This document shows, piece after piece, positions 57,403 through 64,000 of a DNA stretch of 64,000 bases. The stretch is from Parasedimentitalea denitrificans (GTDB lineage: Bacteria; Pseudomonadota; Alphaproteobacteria; Rhodobacterales; Rhodobacteraceae), in assembly GCF_011813015.1 (NCBI RefSeq), contig NZ_QHLQ01000010.1, positions 86,705-150,704 of the forward strand, given 5' to 3'. Position 1 is the stretch's first letter. Each line of letters starts with the position of its first letter. The position numbers were made by a program, and so were the translations under genes. Below the pieces are notes generated by a model. The model did no database searches and was not told the DNA's origin. It saw only the letters and a list, made by a program, of their open reading frames with translations.

Positions 57403-57885
57403 TTACTCGTACCAGAAGTTAGTCAGGAGACCGCGTGGGAAGCGGACTTCGAAGATACCGTCGAACAGGAAGAACACGGCGACGGGAGCGACAATGCCGA
57501 CAAGGACCAAGGCCCAGGCACGGCGTTCCCCCCACAGGGCGGTTAGCGATACAGCAAACAGGCCAAGACCCAGGAACAGGTCAATCTCGGCGATCAGCAA
57601 GAAGCCAATCAGCAGCCCGATGGTCATCTGTACCATTCTGGTGAGCGGTTCAGGGGCTTTGCTGTCATCGCGAAAGATCAAATAGACAGCCAACATGATG
57701 ATCAGGCCGATCACCAGCTGAGGAAAATCCTCAGGCTGCATGCCGCGTTTCAGGATCGGCGGAACGCGGTCAAACTGGGTGCTGAGCCAGTAGGCCCAGA
57801 CGCAAAACACGATAATGCCCGCAGGAACGGCATATCGTGAAATATTGGTGCGGGGCTTTTGGGATTTGTCCAAAACAGGTTGCAC
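57403..57885 (-). CDS. tctB: Tripartite tricarboxylate transporter small permease (TctB)
   Basis: About 161 residues. The GTG at 57885 is preferred to one at 57939, which would read through the spacer after tctC. Four hydrophobic helices (IIVFCVWAYWLSTQF, FPQLVIGLIIMLAVYLIF, MTIGLLIGFLLIAEIDLFLG, ALVLVGIVAPVAVFFLF). Weak sequence conservation is normal for TctB; the call rests on topology and position between tctC and tctA. Confidence 0.85.
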   Translation of the reverse strand: MQPVLDKSQKPRTNISRYAVPAGIIVFCVWAYWLSTQFDRVPPILKRGMQPEDFPQLVIGLIIMLAVYLIFRDDSKAPEPLTRMVQMTIGLLIGFLLIAEIDLFLGLGLFAVSLTALWGERRAWALVLVGIVAPVAVFFLFDGIFEVRFPRGLLTNFWYE

Positions 57886-57947
57886 TGGATTACTTTCTTG
57901 AAGATGGGTGTGGCCGCCCACAGGACCGCCACACCACACAGGTCAGA

Positions 57948-58898
57948 TTATTCGATGAAGCCCAGCTCTTTCAGAGCGGATTCCATATCTGTCACCATGG
58001 TGGTGATCTGATTGCCCCATTCTTCGGAACCGGCAACCGAAGTTGCATCCAGACCAACCGACTCCAGGAAACCCTGATAAACGCCGTGCTGCATCGACTT
58101 CATCAGCGCGGCTTCGATCTGCTCGGCCACTGCGTCAGGCGTATCCTTGTGGACCACAAAACCACGCACGGTCGAGAAGCTGACGTCGATGCCCATTTCC
58201 TTGGCTGTAGATACGTCTGGCAGGCCTGCCATACGCTCGTTCGCCAGAACTACGATTGGGCAAACGTCGCCCGCATCGATCTGCGAACCGGCTTCGGCCA
58301 GGTTCAGAACCGCTGCGTCAACTGCGCCTGCAACCAGCTGGGTTGCCAATTCGCCACCGCCGTCGAATGGAACGATCTTTGGTGTCTGCATACCGCCTTT
58401 TTTGGTGAACATGAACGCCGATACGTCGTCGATATTGCCAAGGTGGGTGGTTCCGTAAGAGATCGGCGCCTCTTTCTGAGCCGCGACAAAGGCCTCGGCG
58501 TTGTCATAGGCGCCACAACGGACCATCAGGATCTGTGGATCGTCGGTACCACGGGCAATTGGACGAATATCATCCAAAGTCATTTCTGTCTTACCCTTGG
58601 ACAATGTGGCCGCATGACCAATGGTGAAGGTCAGGATCGAGTGACCGTCCGCAGGCAGGGTCAGGTAGTGATCCATCGCAACAGCACCGCCGCCGCCCTT
58701 TTTGTTGACCACAACCATGTCGGCCTTGAGCACACGACGCGCGCGCAGCATCATCATCCGGGTAGTGACATCGGTACCGCCGCCGTTACCGGCGTGGGTC
58801 ACAACTTCGATTGTCTTGGCCGGGAATTCTTCGGCACCTGCAATAGTCCCGGTCAGGGCCATTGCTGAAACCGAAACGGTAGCAAGAAACTTCTTCAT
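57948..58898 (-). CDS. tctC: Tripartite tricarboxylate transporter substrate-binding protein (TctC)
   Basis: 316 residues from the ATG at 58898 with AGGAGG; longer reading into the palindrome at 58982 is rejected. Signal peptide KKFLATVSVSAMALTGTIAG. Bug/TctC fold: EFPAKTIEVVTHAGNGGGTD, VVNKKGGGGAVAMDHYL, ISYGTTHLGNID, GGGELATQLVAGAVDAAVLN. Binds a carboxylate in the periplasm. First gene of the operon, with a putative operator 84-97 nt upstream. Confidence 0.94.
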   Translation of the reverse strand: MKKFLATVSVSAMALTGTIAGAEEFPAKTIEVVTHAGNGGGTDVTTRMMMLRARRVLKADMVVVNKKGGGGAVAMDHYLTLPADGHSILTFTIGHAATLSKGKTEMTLDDIRPIARGTDDPQILMVRCGAYDNAEAFVAAQKEAPISYGTTHLGNIDDVSAFMFTKKGGMQTPKIVPFDGGGELATQLVAGAVDAAVLNLAEAGSQIDAGDVCPIVVLANERMAGLPDVSTAKEMGIDVSFSTVRGFVVHKDTPDAVAEQIEAALMKSMQHGVYQGFLESVGLDATSVAGSEEWGNQITTMVTDMESALKELGFIE

Positions 58899-58981
58899 TT
58901 TAATCCTCCTAGGTGTTTCCGAACCGACGCTCCTCACGACGACTCCAAATCTCACCCAGTCGATGTAACAGGTATTTGGTG

Positions 58982-58995
58982 TTTGGTATACCAAA
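58982..58995. promoter_or_regulatory. Perfect palindrome upstream of tctC, putative GntR operator
   Basis: TTTGGTATACCAAA contains the TGGT-AT-ACCA form expected for FadR-type GntR regulators (TNGT-N-ACNA). It is 84 nt before the tctC ATG. The GntR encoded at 53097 or 61457 is the candidate binder. Confidence 0.65.
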
Positions 58996-58998
58996 ATT

Positions 58999-59323
58999 TT
59001 CTAAATATGATTTCCTATCACAACAGACCACTGCACCAACTGAACAATCAGTGGTTTTTAGTGCAGATAACTAATACTCTTGGTCACCTCGCTCCACCTT
59101 TGGCGGGAATGAACGACTTGGAAACAGCAATACCTAGCGCCCTTACCCCAAGCATTGAAGTTTGGAGGCAAGAGGTATCAACTACTAAGATGGACGAGTT
59201 TTCGCTATCAAATACGACGATTACTGGTGCAGAAATCAATGATTGTTGCCTCCCTTCTTGAGGACGCTTCCCCCTGCATAGAGAGCGGTACCGCCCAACG
59301 GCTCTTCGATCCAGATGTTCTGA
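58999..59323. other. 325-bp stretch without a gene
   Basis: Between the tctC operator and the decayed pyruvate kinase. No frame reads as a known protein. Confidence 0.35.
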
Positions 59324-59592
59324 TTACATTTCACCATCCCTACGCTTGGGCCCCTGAAGCTCCGCAAGAATAGTGGTCGAGCATCCGGTTCACCCTCGAC
59401 AGCCCCGACTGCGGCATGAACAGCAGCGTGATCCTCATGAGTTCCATGGCTGAACTTCATGCGAAATACATTTGCACCGGCCCCTGCCAGAGCCTTAATC
59501 TTGCCAAACGTATTTGAGGCAGGCCCCAAGGTTGCAACGATTTTGGTATGTCTTGGCAGCGGACCTGGAGTGGTCATGTAAGGTGCTTTCAC
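59324..59592 (-). pseudogene. Pyruvate kinase N-terminal fragment (TtuE-like), frameshifted
   Basis: The start (ATG 59577, or GTG 59592 overlapping the kinase stop) reads RHTKIVATLGPASNTFGKIK and GANVFRMKFSHGTHEDHAAV. The usual RMNFSHG has Asn changed to Lys at a metal/substrate residue. Near 59390 the frame shifts; the alternative frame reads ILAELQGPKRRDGEM and stops at 59324. The remaining ~350 residues are missing. Order glycerate kinase-pyruvate kinase matches the ttuD-ttuE pair of tartrate/glycerate pathways. Confidence 0.8.
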
Positions 59593-60727
59593 TTGTGTTT
59601 GATAAGGATGGCGAGATCCATCACGTTGGTGCCTGTTGGGCCGGTAATGATCTGATCACCCGTACGCGCGAGGTAGCAGGCAGAATTTGCTCTCGTCAGA
59701 GCCTCGTCTGCGCCGGGTTCCATGTCAAAGGTATCGCCATCAAGAAATGCGCCTGCAGCGTCCGTCGGACCATCGGTACCGTCAGTTCCGGCCACAAGCC
59801 CGCTAACGTCACTTCGGTTTCTGAAATGCCTTGCAAGCTCCAACGCCAAGGCCTGATTTCGCCCACCCTGGCCGGGGTTCTTTGGTAGAATGACTGTGGG
59901 CTCCCCACCGTAAAGGTACAGACCACATGGTCCGTCACGTACATCTAGGGCTATTTGGGCCGCAACCTCTGCGACATCGGCATACATGGTCTCTTCGTTT
60001 GCAATGACAGTAAGCCCCCTCCCCTGCGCATCCCGGACAACGGCCTCTCTGGCGACAACATTGGACGCAATGATCCGGACTGAATAATCAAAATCCGGAC
60101 TGTCCGGGCAAGCGCCGAGACCAGAACCGATAACGTCAATTCCGTCGCCGCCGACATCAGAAATCGCAAGGACATGCACCTGTTCGCCCATGAACGAAGC
60201 CAGAAGCTTTCCGCCCTTTACAGCGGACAATTCCTTACGGCGACGGTTTATTTCGGCGATATCAGCGCCCATTCCTAAGGCAGACTGCGTCGCATCGACC
60301 AGTTGGGCGTATTCGCCCCCCTCCTTTAGATGCTCAACCAAGGACGATGCCCCACCGGACAGAAGGATCAACAGGCGACTTTCCGGCCCGCACCCCTGAA
60401 CGAATCCGAGAACCTTCTTGCCAGCAATTAACGATGACTGATCAGGAACCGGGTGGCTTGACTCGAGTGCGACCACATTCCGACCCAAGCTCACCTTACC
60501 TATGTGATCCGTCTTGGTGACAATCAACGAGGGCGTGAAGGCGCGCCACTCACGCGGCAAGCCTTCAAACATCGAAACAGCGGCCTTACCCACCGCAAGG
60601 ATTTGGGTCGGATGAGGTAATCCCCCCCCTTCAACCAACCCCGAACTGCCGCATCTCCCTTTACAGCAGAGACACCACTACGCAACAAATGGGCTAATAT
60701 GGTTCTTTTTGCACCGTGCACTTTCAC
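59589..60727 (-). pseudogene. Glycerate 2-kinase (TtuD/MOFRL family) with a frameshift at a C8 tract
   Basis: The first frame from ATG 60727 reads MKVHGAKRTILAHLLRSGVS and VRGWLKGG; the second, from ~60630, reads LPHPTQILAVGKAAVSMFEG, LLILLSGGASSLVEHL, INRRRKELSAVKGGKLLASF, AISDVGGDGIDVIGSGL, LYGGEPTVILPKNPGQGGRN and LVAGTDGTDGPTDAAGA. Both parts belong to one glycerate kinase. The switch is at eight C (60622-60629); nine would restore the frame. So either a slip mutation or a sequence error. It would make 2-phosphoglycerate. Confidence 0.82.
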
Positions 60728-60748
60728 ACTCCAATTGGCATTTTTTCA

Positions 60749-60762
60749 TACCAATATTGGTA
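60749..60762. promoter_or_regulatory. Palindrome upstream of the glycerate kinase gene
   Basis: TACCAATATTGGTA is a perfect 14-bp palindrome 22-35 nt before the kinase ATG. It contains the same TTGGTA half-sites as the tctC palindrome but pointing outward. May be a repressor site shared by a related regulator. Confidence 0.5.
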
Positions 60763-60982
60763 CATTAGACTCCCACCACTGTAAATTCAAGTATTAACCA
60801 AGTAATTTCAATGATATCAATACGGATCACGGAATACCCCCGTATTACTCTTTTGTTTTTTTAAAACCACAAACGGTCATGAAGAGACATACTTTTCAAC
60901 AACACTCGTTGCAGGAACCGTTGCAAATACGGTGTCGACTCGGCGGCGAAGGGGTTGAGACCGACATCTTTGACAGCGGGGG

Positions 60983-61300
60983 TTGGGCAGTTGGGGCATC
61001 TTGATCGCTCGGACGGTTTTGGCGTTCGGCTTAGGATTCTCCTTTGACCGACTCGAGATCACTCTGATCGTTCTGCCAGTCACTGCGCCCATCATCGCCA
61101 GACTAGCCTTTGGGGATCACGTCGCAGCGTTGGATATGATCTATTGGTTTGCAACCCTTATTGCTATCGACCTTCAGACCTCTTTCCTGACACCGCCATT
61201 CAGGCTTGCGCTGCTCCACCTAAAGGCAGCAGCCCCACCGGAAATCAAGATCCAGAACATCTATAAAAGGATCATTCCCCTTGTGAAATTGCAGCTCAGT
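60983..61300 (+). pseudogene. TRAP large permease (DctM) C-terminal stump
   Basis: Reads LIARTVLAFGLGFSFDRLEI, TLIVLPVTAPIIARLAFGD, DMIYWFATLIAIDLQTSFLT and PPFRLALLHLKAAAPPEIKI, then IYKRIIPLVKLQL: the last helices of a DctM of the subgroup with long loops. The N-terminal ~300 residues are absent, and there is no DctQ or DctP nearby. Several family Gly/Trp positions are changed. Confidence 0.75.
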
Positions 61301-61456
61301 GGGCTGGCGCATGCACTGCGCCTTCCTGAGCTCGCACCGTGGCTGTGTCGTCTCCTATTGCACTAGACACCCACCTTGGTCAGACCGCCACTCTCCCCGC
61401 GGCCTGGCCACTTGCACCCTTTTCGAGCAACTCAATTGTCTATAGGATCTGTCAAT

Positions 61457-62677
61457 ATGAGATCTCTATCAATTAAAATCCCCAATGTGTCTGAAAGCCT
61501 TGAAGAAAAGCTGGAAGCGCTCATCCTTGGCGGCGCCTTTTGGCCCGACCAACCGCTATCGTCTGAGCGCCGCCTAGCCGAAGAATTCAACGTCTCGCGC
61601 ACCTCCTTGCGGAATGCTCTGGCAAGCCTGCGCAGCAAGGGTTTGCTGTTACTTGGCGGCAAGCGTTATTACGCCACAAACGTGATGGCGGACCTGATTG
61701 AACCAGGTCTCTACGGCATAGCAAAACAGGACGCAGTCAACCTATTGGACTACTGGATCCTGTTTTTTGCCGAGGCCGTGAGCCTCGCTAAGAAGAAAGC
61801 GCAAAACAGCGACAAGGTTGCTATCCTACAGGCTGCGCGCCACCTCAAACAATGCGTGGATGGCTCTGTTGCTTTGGGGGTGGTTGCCGCGTTCGAAACT
61901 CTCATCCGTGCGGTGCTCGATGGATGCTACAATTTCTTCCTAAGCCAAACACATTACGCCCTGCAGGCTGCTATCCGTCCTTGGCTTGAGGCCTCGCTGT
62001 CGCAACTTTGCAATCAGTCCGACACAACAAGCGCCTTTATGAAGACTGTTGATGAAATCGGTGGCTTTTCTGTAGACAAGCAAGCGCTTTTTCACTGTTT
62101 AAGCCCTGCTTTTGTGGTGTCTAACCAGACCGACCAACCAACAGGCACTCTTCGCGATAGTGGCGACCCCATACAGCTTATTGATGTTGTGCTACGTCAC
62201 CCGATCTCTATCGAAGCAGTCTATGAACTACGTCTGATCACAGAAAAACACGCCGCAGGTCAGGCGGCCGAAAACGCAGACAAGTCCCAGCGCAGCGCGC
62301 TCAACGCCCATTTGGACCAAATGACGGTTATTGCTGACAACTCTCCTGCGGATTACAGCAAACTGGACACGACGCTTCACCGCCTTATTGCCGACTGCAC
62401 CCAGAATCCGGTGTTTTCCGTTATAGATGCCGCATTGGCCCCGGTGTTTTCGAGAACCACAAACCAGTGGCTAAACAAGCACTTGGAAATGCGAAGTGAT
62501 CAGACCACCATTCACCTGCAGCATACCCAAATCGTCGAGGCAATTGCCGCCCGCGATTCTGGCGCAGCAACTGGATCAATGCAAGAGCACCTGACATACG
62601 TTCTACGAAACCTAAGATGGCTGCGAGAACAAGACCATTTGCAAGAAATCGCGACGGCACGGCGACTGTTGCGGTAG
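61457..62677 (+). CDS. GntR-family regulator with two FCD-like domains
   Basis: 406 residues from the ATG at 61457, 9 nt after AGGAT. That is ~170 longer than a usual FCD regulator. Winged helix ~10-75: SLEEKLEALILGGAFWPDQP, then ERRLAEEFNVSRTSLRNALA. Residues ~80-230 look like a diverged FCD domain (AVNLLDYWILFFAEAVSLAK, VVAAFETLIRAVLDGCYNFF). Residues ~255-400 are a standard FCD domain (AVYELRLITEKHAAGQAAEN, LDTTLHRLIADCTQNPVFSV, HTQIVEAIAARDSGAA). Likely local repressor for the glycerate-kinase/TRAP debris or the tct operon. Confidence 0.88.
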   Translation: MRSLSIKIPNVSESLEEKLEALILGGAFWPDQPLSSERRLAEEFNVSRTSLRNALASLRSKGLLLLGGKRYYATNVMADLIEPGLYGIAKQDAVNLLDYWILFFAEAVSLAKKKAQNSDKVAILQAARHLKQCVDGSVALGVVAAFETLIRAVLDGCYNFFLSQTHYALQAAIRPWLEASLSQLCNQSDTTSAFMKTVDEIGGFSVDKQALFHCLSPAFVVSNQTDQPTGTLRDSGDPIQLIDVVLRHPISIEAVYELRLITEKHAAGQAAENADKSQRSALNAHLDQMTVIADNSPADYSKLDTTLHRLIADCTQNPVFSVIDAALAPVFSRTTNQWLNKHLEMRSDQTTIHLQHTQIVEAIAARDSGAATGSMQEHLTYVLRNLRWLREQDHLQEIATARRLLR

Positions 62678-62767
62678 CTTCGACTTCAAAGTTAAACCCA
62701 CCTGAGACCAGGAGTAGCGCTGACAAACACTTCAAAGCTACTCTAGTCTGAGTTATAGCTACGAACC

Positions 62768-63079
62768 TCAAGCCAGCAGGTCAAAGACGTCACTGCCTAT
62801 TTTCAGATTTATCTCGCCCTGACCGAACCCATCGACCAACACCCACATGATTTGCCCGGAGGGGCGGTATTTACCCCCCCTCAGCCACATCATCGTCGCC
62901 CGAGCGTTCTCCAGCTTCATTGGCCGTGTGGGCAAAATTGACTTGGAAATCATCAGCACTGGCGCTGGTGTTCCCAAATACCAAGACATCGCCCTCAGCG
63001 GCATGATAGTCATGTATCCAATCTGATCCGTAATCGAAGACGCCCAGATGAAAGAACGTCCGCTGTTGCGTCGCGTCAC
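62768..63079 (-). pseudogene. C-terminal end of an RTX/type I-secreted protein, frameshifted
   Basis: One minus-strand frame reads FFHLGVFDYGSDWIHDYHAA, EGDVLVFGNTSASADDFQVN and a Gly/Asp-rich stretch, then stops at a run of seven C (62872-62879 region). The next frame continues YRPSGQIMWVLVDGFGQGEI and ends INLKIGSDVFDLLA. DLLA-type ends and DYxxAEGDxLVFG patterns are typical of hemolysin-type calcium-binding secreted proteins. The upstream repeats are absent. Confidence 0.7.
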
Positions 63080-63241
63080 AAAGCTTTTCTGTTGTGAGGC
63101 AAAGGTCCGGTTCCCGCCCTTCGCTTCAGGAGGATGATTGGAGCCGGAATTGAACCATACCCCAATCCAAAGTCGTTGCTGTCAGTGGCAATAATGCAGT
63201 CTAGGTTACTGTGTTGTACGTGCCCCGTGGAGGTTCGAATC

Positions 63242-63844
63242 TCAATATTCACCCTGAACCGCAATCGAAAACAAAGACCGGCGGCTAATTCGGTGTCGGG
63301 CTTTCTTTCTACCACCACTGAACTCGCAGGAGGACGAGCGCACCCATGAAAGACCGGCGGAGTCAAAAAACTGAAAACCTGTTTCGCTGACACTTGAGAT
63401 CACCGTGTAATGATCCAGGGCCCCGCCAAATAGTGCACAGACAGGACGTCCTTTTACAATCTCGTTCCAAATCACACCCGTTTGCTTGCCCAAGGGCACT
63501 GATAGAGGGCGTCTTGAGACCGGGCGTCCCAGATCTCGATTGGCGCAGACAGCCAACATTTCTGCCAATTCGGACTGGCGTTTTTTGCTCATGCCATTTT
63601 TCACAGAGGATCCAAGCCAACCCCGGTGACTTAGAAACCCAACCCCTTCAGCAAACATATGCCCCGCCTCACTCGTCTCAAGTTTCTGCGAAGGTGCATA
63701 AGCAAGTCTGATGGCGTTGATGATAGCGTATAGTCCACACAGCCCATCCAACTCGCCCTGGTTAAAGGGATCGATCAGATCACGCCCAGGCAGCGCTGAA
63801 GCCCACGGAACCCCCATGGAGGAAGTGGTACTGTCTCGAGTCAT
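63242..63844 (-). CDS. Putative papain-fold cysteine peptidase-like protein
   Basis: 201 residues from the ATG at 63844 (a GTG four codons earlier and an ATG at 63817 are alternatives; none has a strong ribosome site). A likely Cys in NQGELDGLCGLYAIINAIRL (~33), His in GALDHYTVISSV (~145) and Asp in FQFFDSAGLSW (~155) have the order and spacing of papain/C39-like enzymes. The C-terminus is basic (RKKARHRISRRS). No signal peptide. Known only as a guess from motif order; an effector, toxin or phage-derived role is possible. Next to an IS end. Confidence 0.55.
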   Translation of the reverse strand: MTRDSTTSSMGVPWASALPGRDLIDPFNQGELDGLCGLYAIINAIRLAYAPSQKLETSEAGHMFAEGVGFLSHRGWLGSSVKNGMSKKRQSELAEMLAVCANRDLGRPVSRRPLSVPLGKQTGVIWNEIVKGRPVCALFGGALDHYTVISSVSETGFQFFDSAGLSWVRSSSCEFSGGRKKARHRISRRSLFSIAVQGEY

Positions 63845-63948
63845 TTCCACAACCACCGCTCAATACTCATTCGCCAACATGATTGTGAGTACACGCGAGG
63901 TGACAGTGTCTGACGTCAGCGCTTATGGGTCCAAATAGCGGTATTTGC

Positions 63949-64000
63949 TAAGAGAGGGTTTGTTGCTCATCAGTAACCACTGAGGAGTGGACGATGAGAA
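63949..64000 (+). mobile_element. Left end of an IS3-family element, continues past the window
   Basis: CTAAGAGAGGGTTT at 63949 matches the end of the remnant at 22590. GAGGAGTGG then an ATG at 63994 looks like the start of orfA. Only 52 bp are visible. Confidence 0.65.

Noticed and set aside
63120..63245. tRNA-like T-arm sequences (GGTTCAATTCC on the minus strand, GGTTCGAATC on the plus strand)
   Set aside because: No acceptor or anticodon stems can be drawn around either; not a tRNA.

Overview
The window looks like a chromosomal segment of a marine alphaproteobacterium of the Rhodobacteraceae (Roseobacter group). The grounds are the rpsF-rpsR-rplI order, short flagellins, a Gram-negative porin, many TRAP and tripartite tricarboxylate (TTT) transporters, and protein sequences that read like Ruegeria/Phaeobacter relatives. 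This placement is by recognition, not by a database search.

Region 1 (1-21.4 kb) is core-like and almost fully coding: two tandem YceI proteins, the ribosomal operon rpsF-rpsR-rplI, a glycine-zipper lipoprotein, a lytic transglycosylase, aqpZ, an exported amidohydrolase, cpdB, a LysR regulator divergent from an NAD(P)-binding protein and a GST. Then come two paralogous flagellins (12.2 and 17.4 kb) flanking tig, a porin and a DEDDh exonuclease, and a large hybrid histidine kinase. Both flagellin leaders share a 12-nt motif followed by two hairpins.

Region 2 (21.85-23.5 kb) is a junction: a tRNA-Asn gene, then an IS3-family remnant and a broken MFS gene. Region 3 (23.5-45.3 kb) holds three catabolic modules, each with its own LysR-type regulator. 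Module A has two divergent arms. One is a DapA-like lyase, an EamA exporter, 3-hydroxyanthranilate dioxygenase and a TRAP transporter. The other is an aspartate-dehydrogenase-like protein, a LysR regulator, an aldehyde dehydrogenase (ALDH) and kynureninase. Module B is a LysR regulator, a 3-hydroxyisobutyrate-dehydrogenase-like protein, an ALDH, a serine-acetyltransferase-like protein and a VOC protein. Module C is a GcvA-like regulator divergent from a tightly overlapped DUF1185, alpha/beta hydrolase, flavin reductase, luciferase-like monooxygenase and ALDH. Module C is the best candidate for an uncharacterised ring- or amide-opening pathway.

Region 4 (45.3-51.9 kb) is an IS graveyard: IS66, IS3, IS21 and another IS3 remnant, with two decayed small genes and one intact gene for a c-di-GMP enzyme carrying a c-type haem motif. 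Region 5 (52-62.7 kb) is a sugar-acid-like operon (TctCBA, enolase-superfamily dehydratase, DapA-type aldolase, GntR, PdxA-like dehydrogenase). It is followed by a decayed glycerate kinase/pyruvate kinase pair, a TRAP permease stump and an unusually long GntR regulator. Region 6 (62.7-64 kb) has a decayed RTX-type protein tail, a possible papain-fold protein, and the left end of an IS3-family element that runs off the window.
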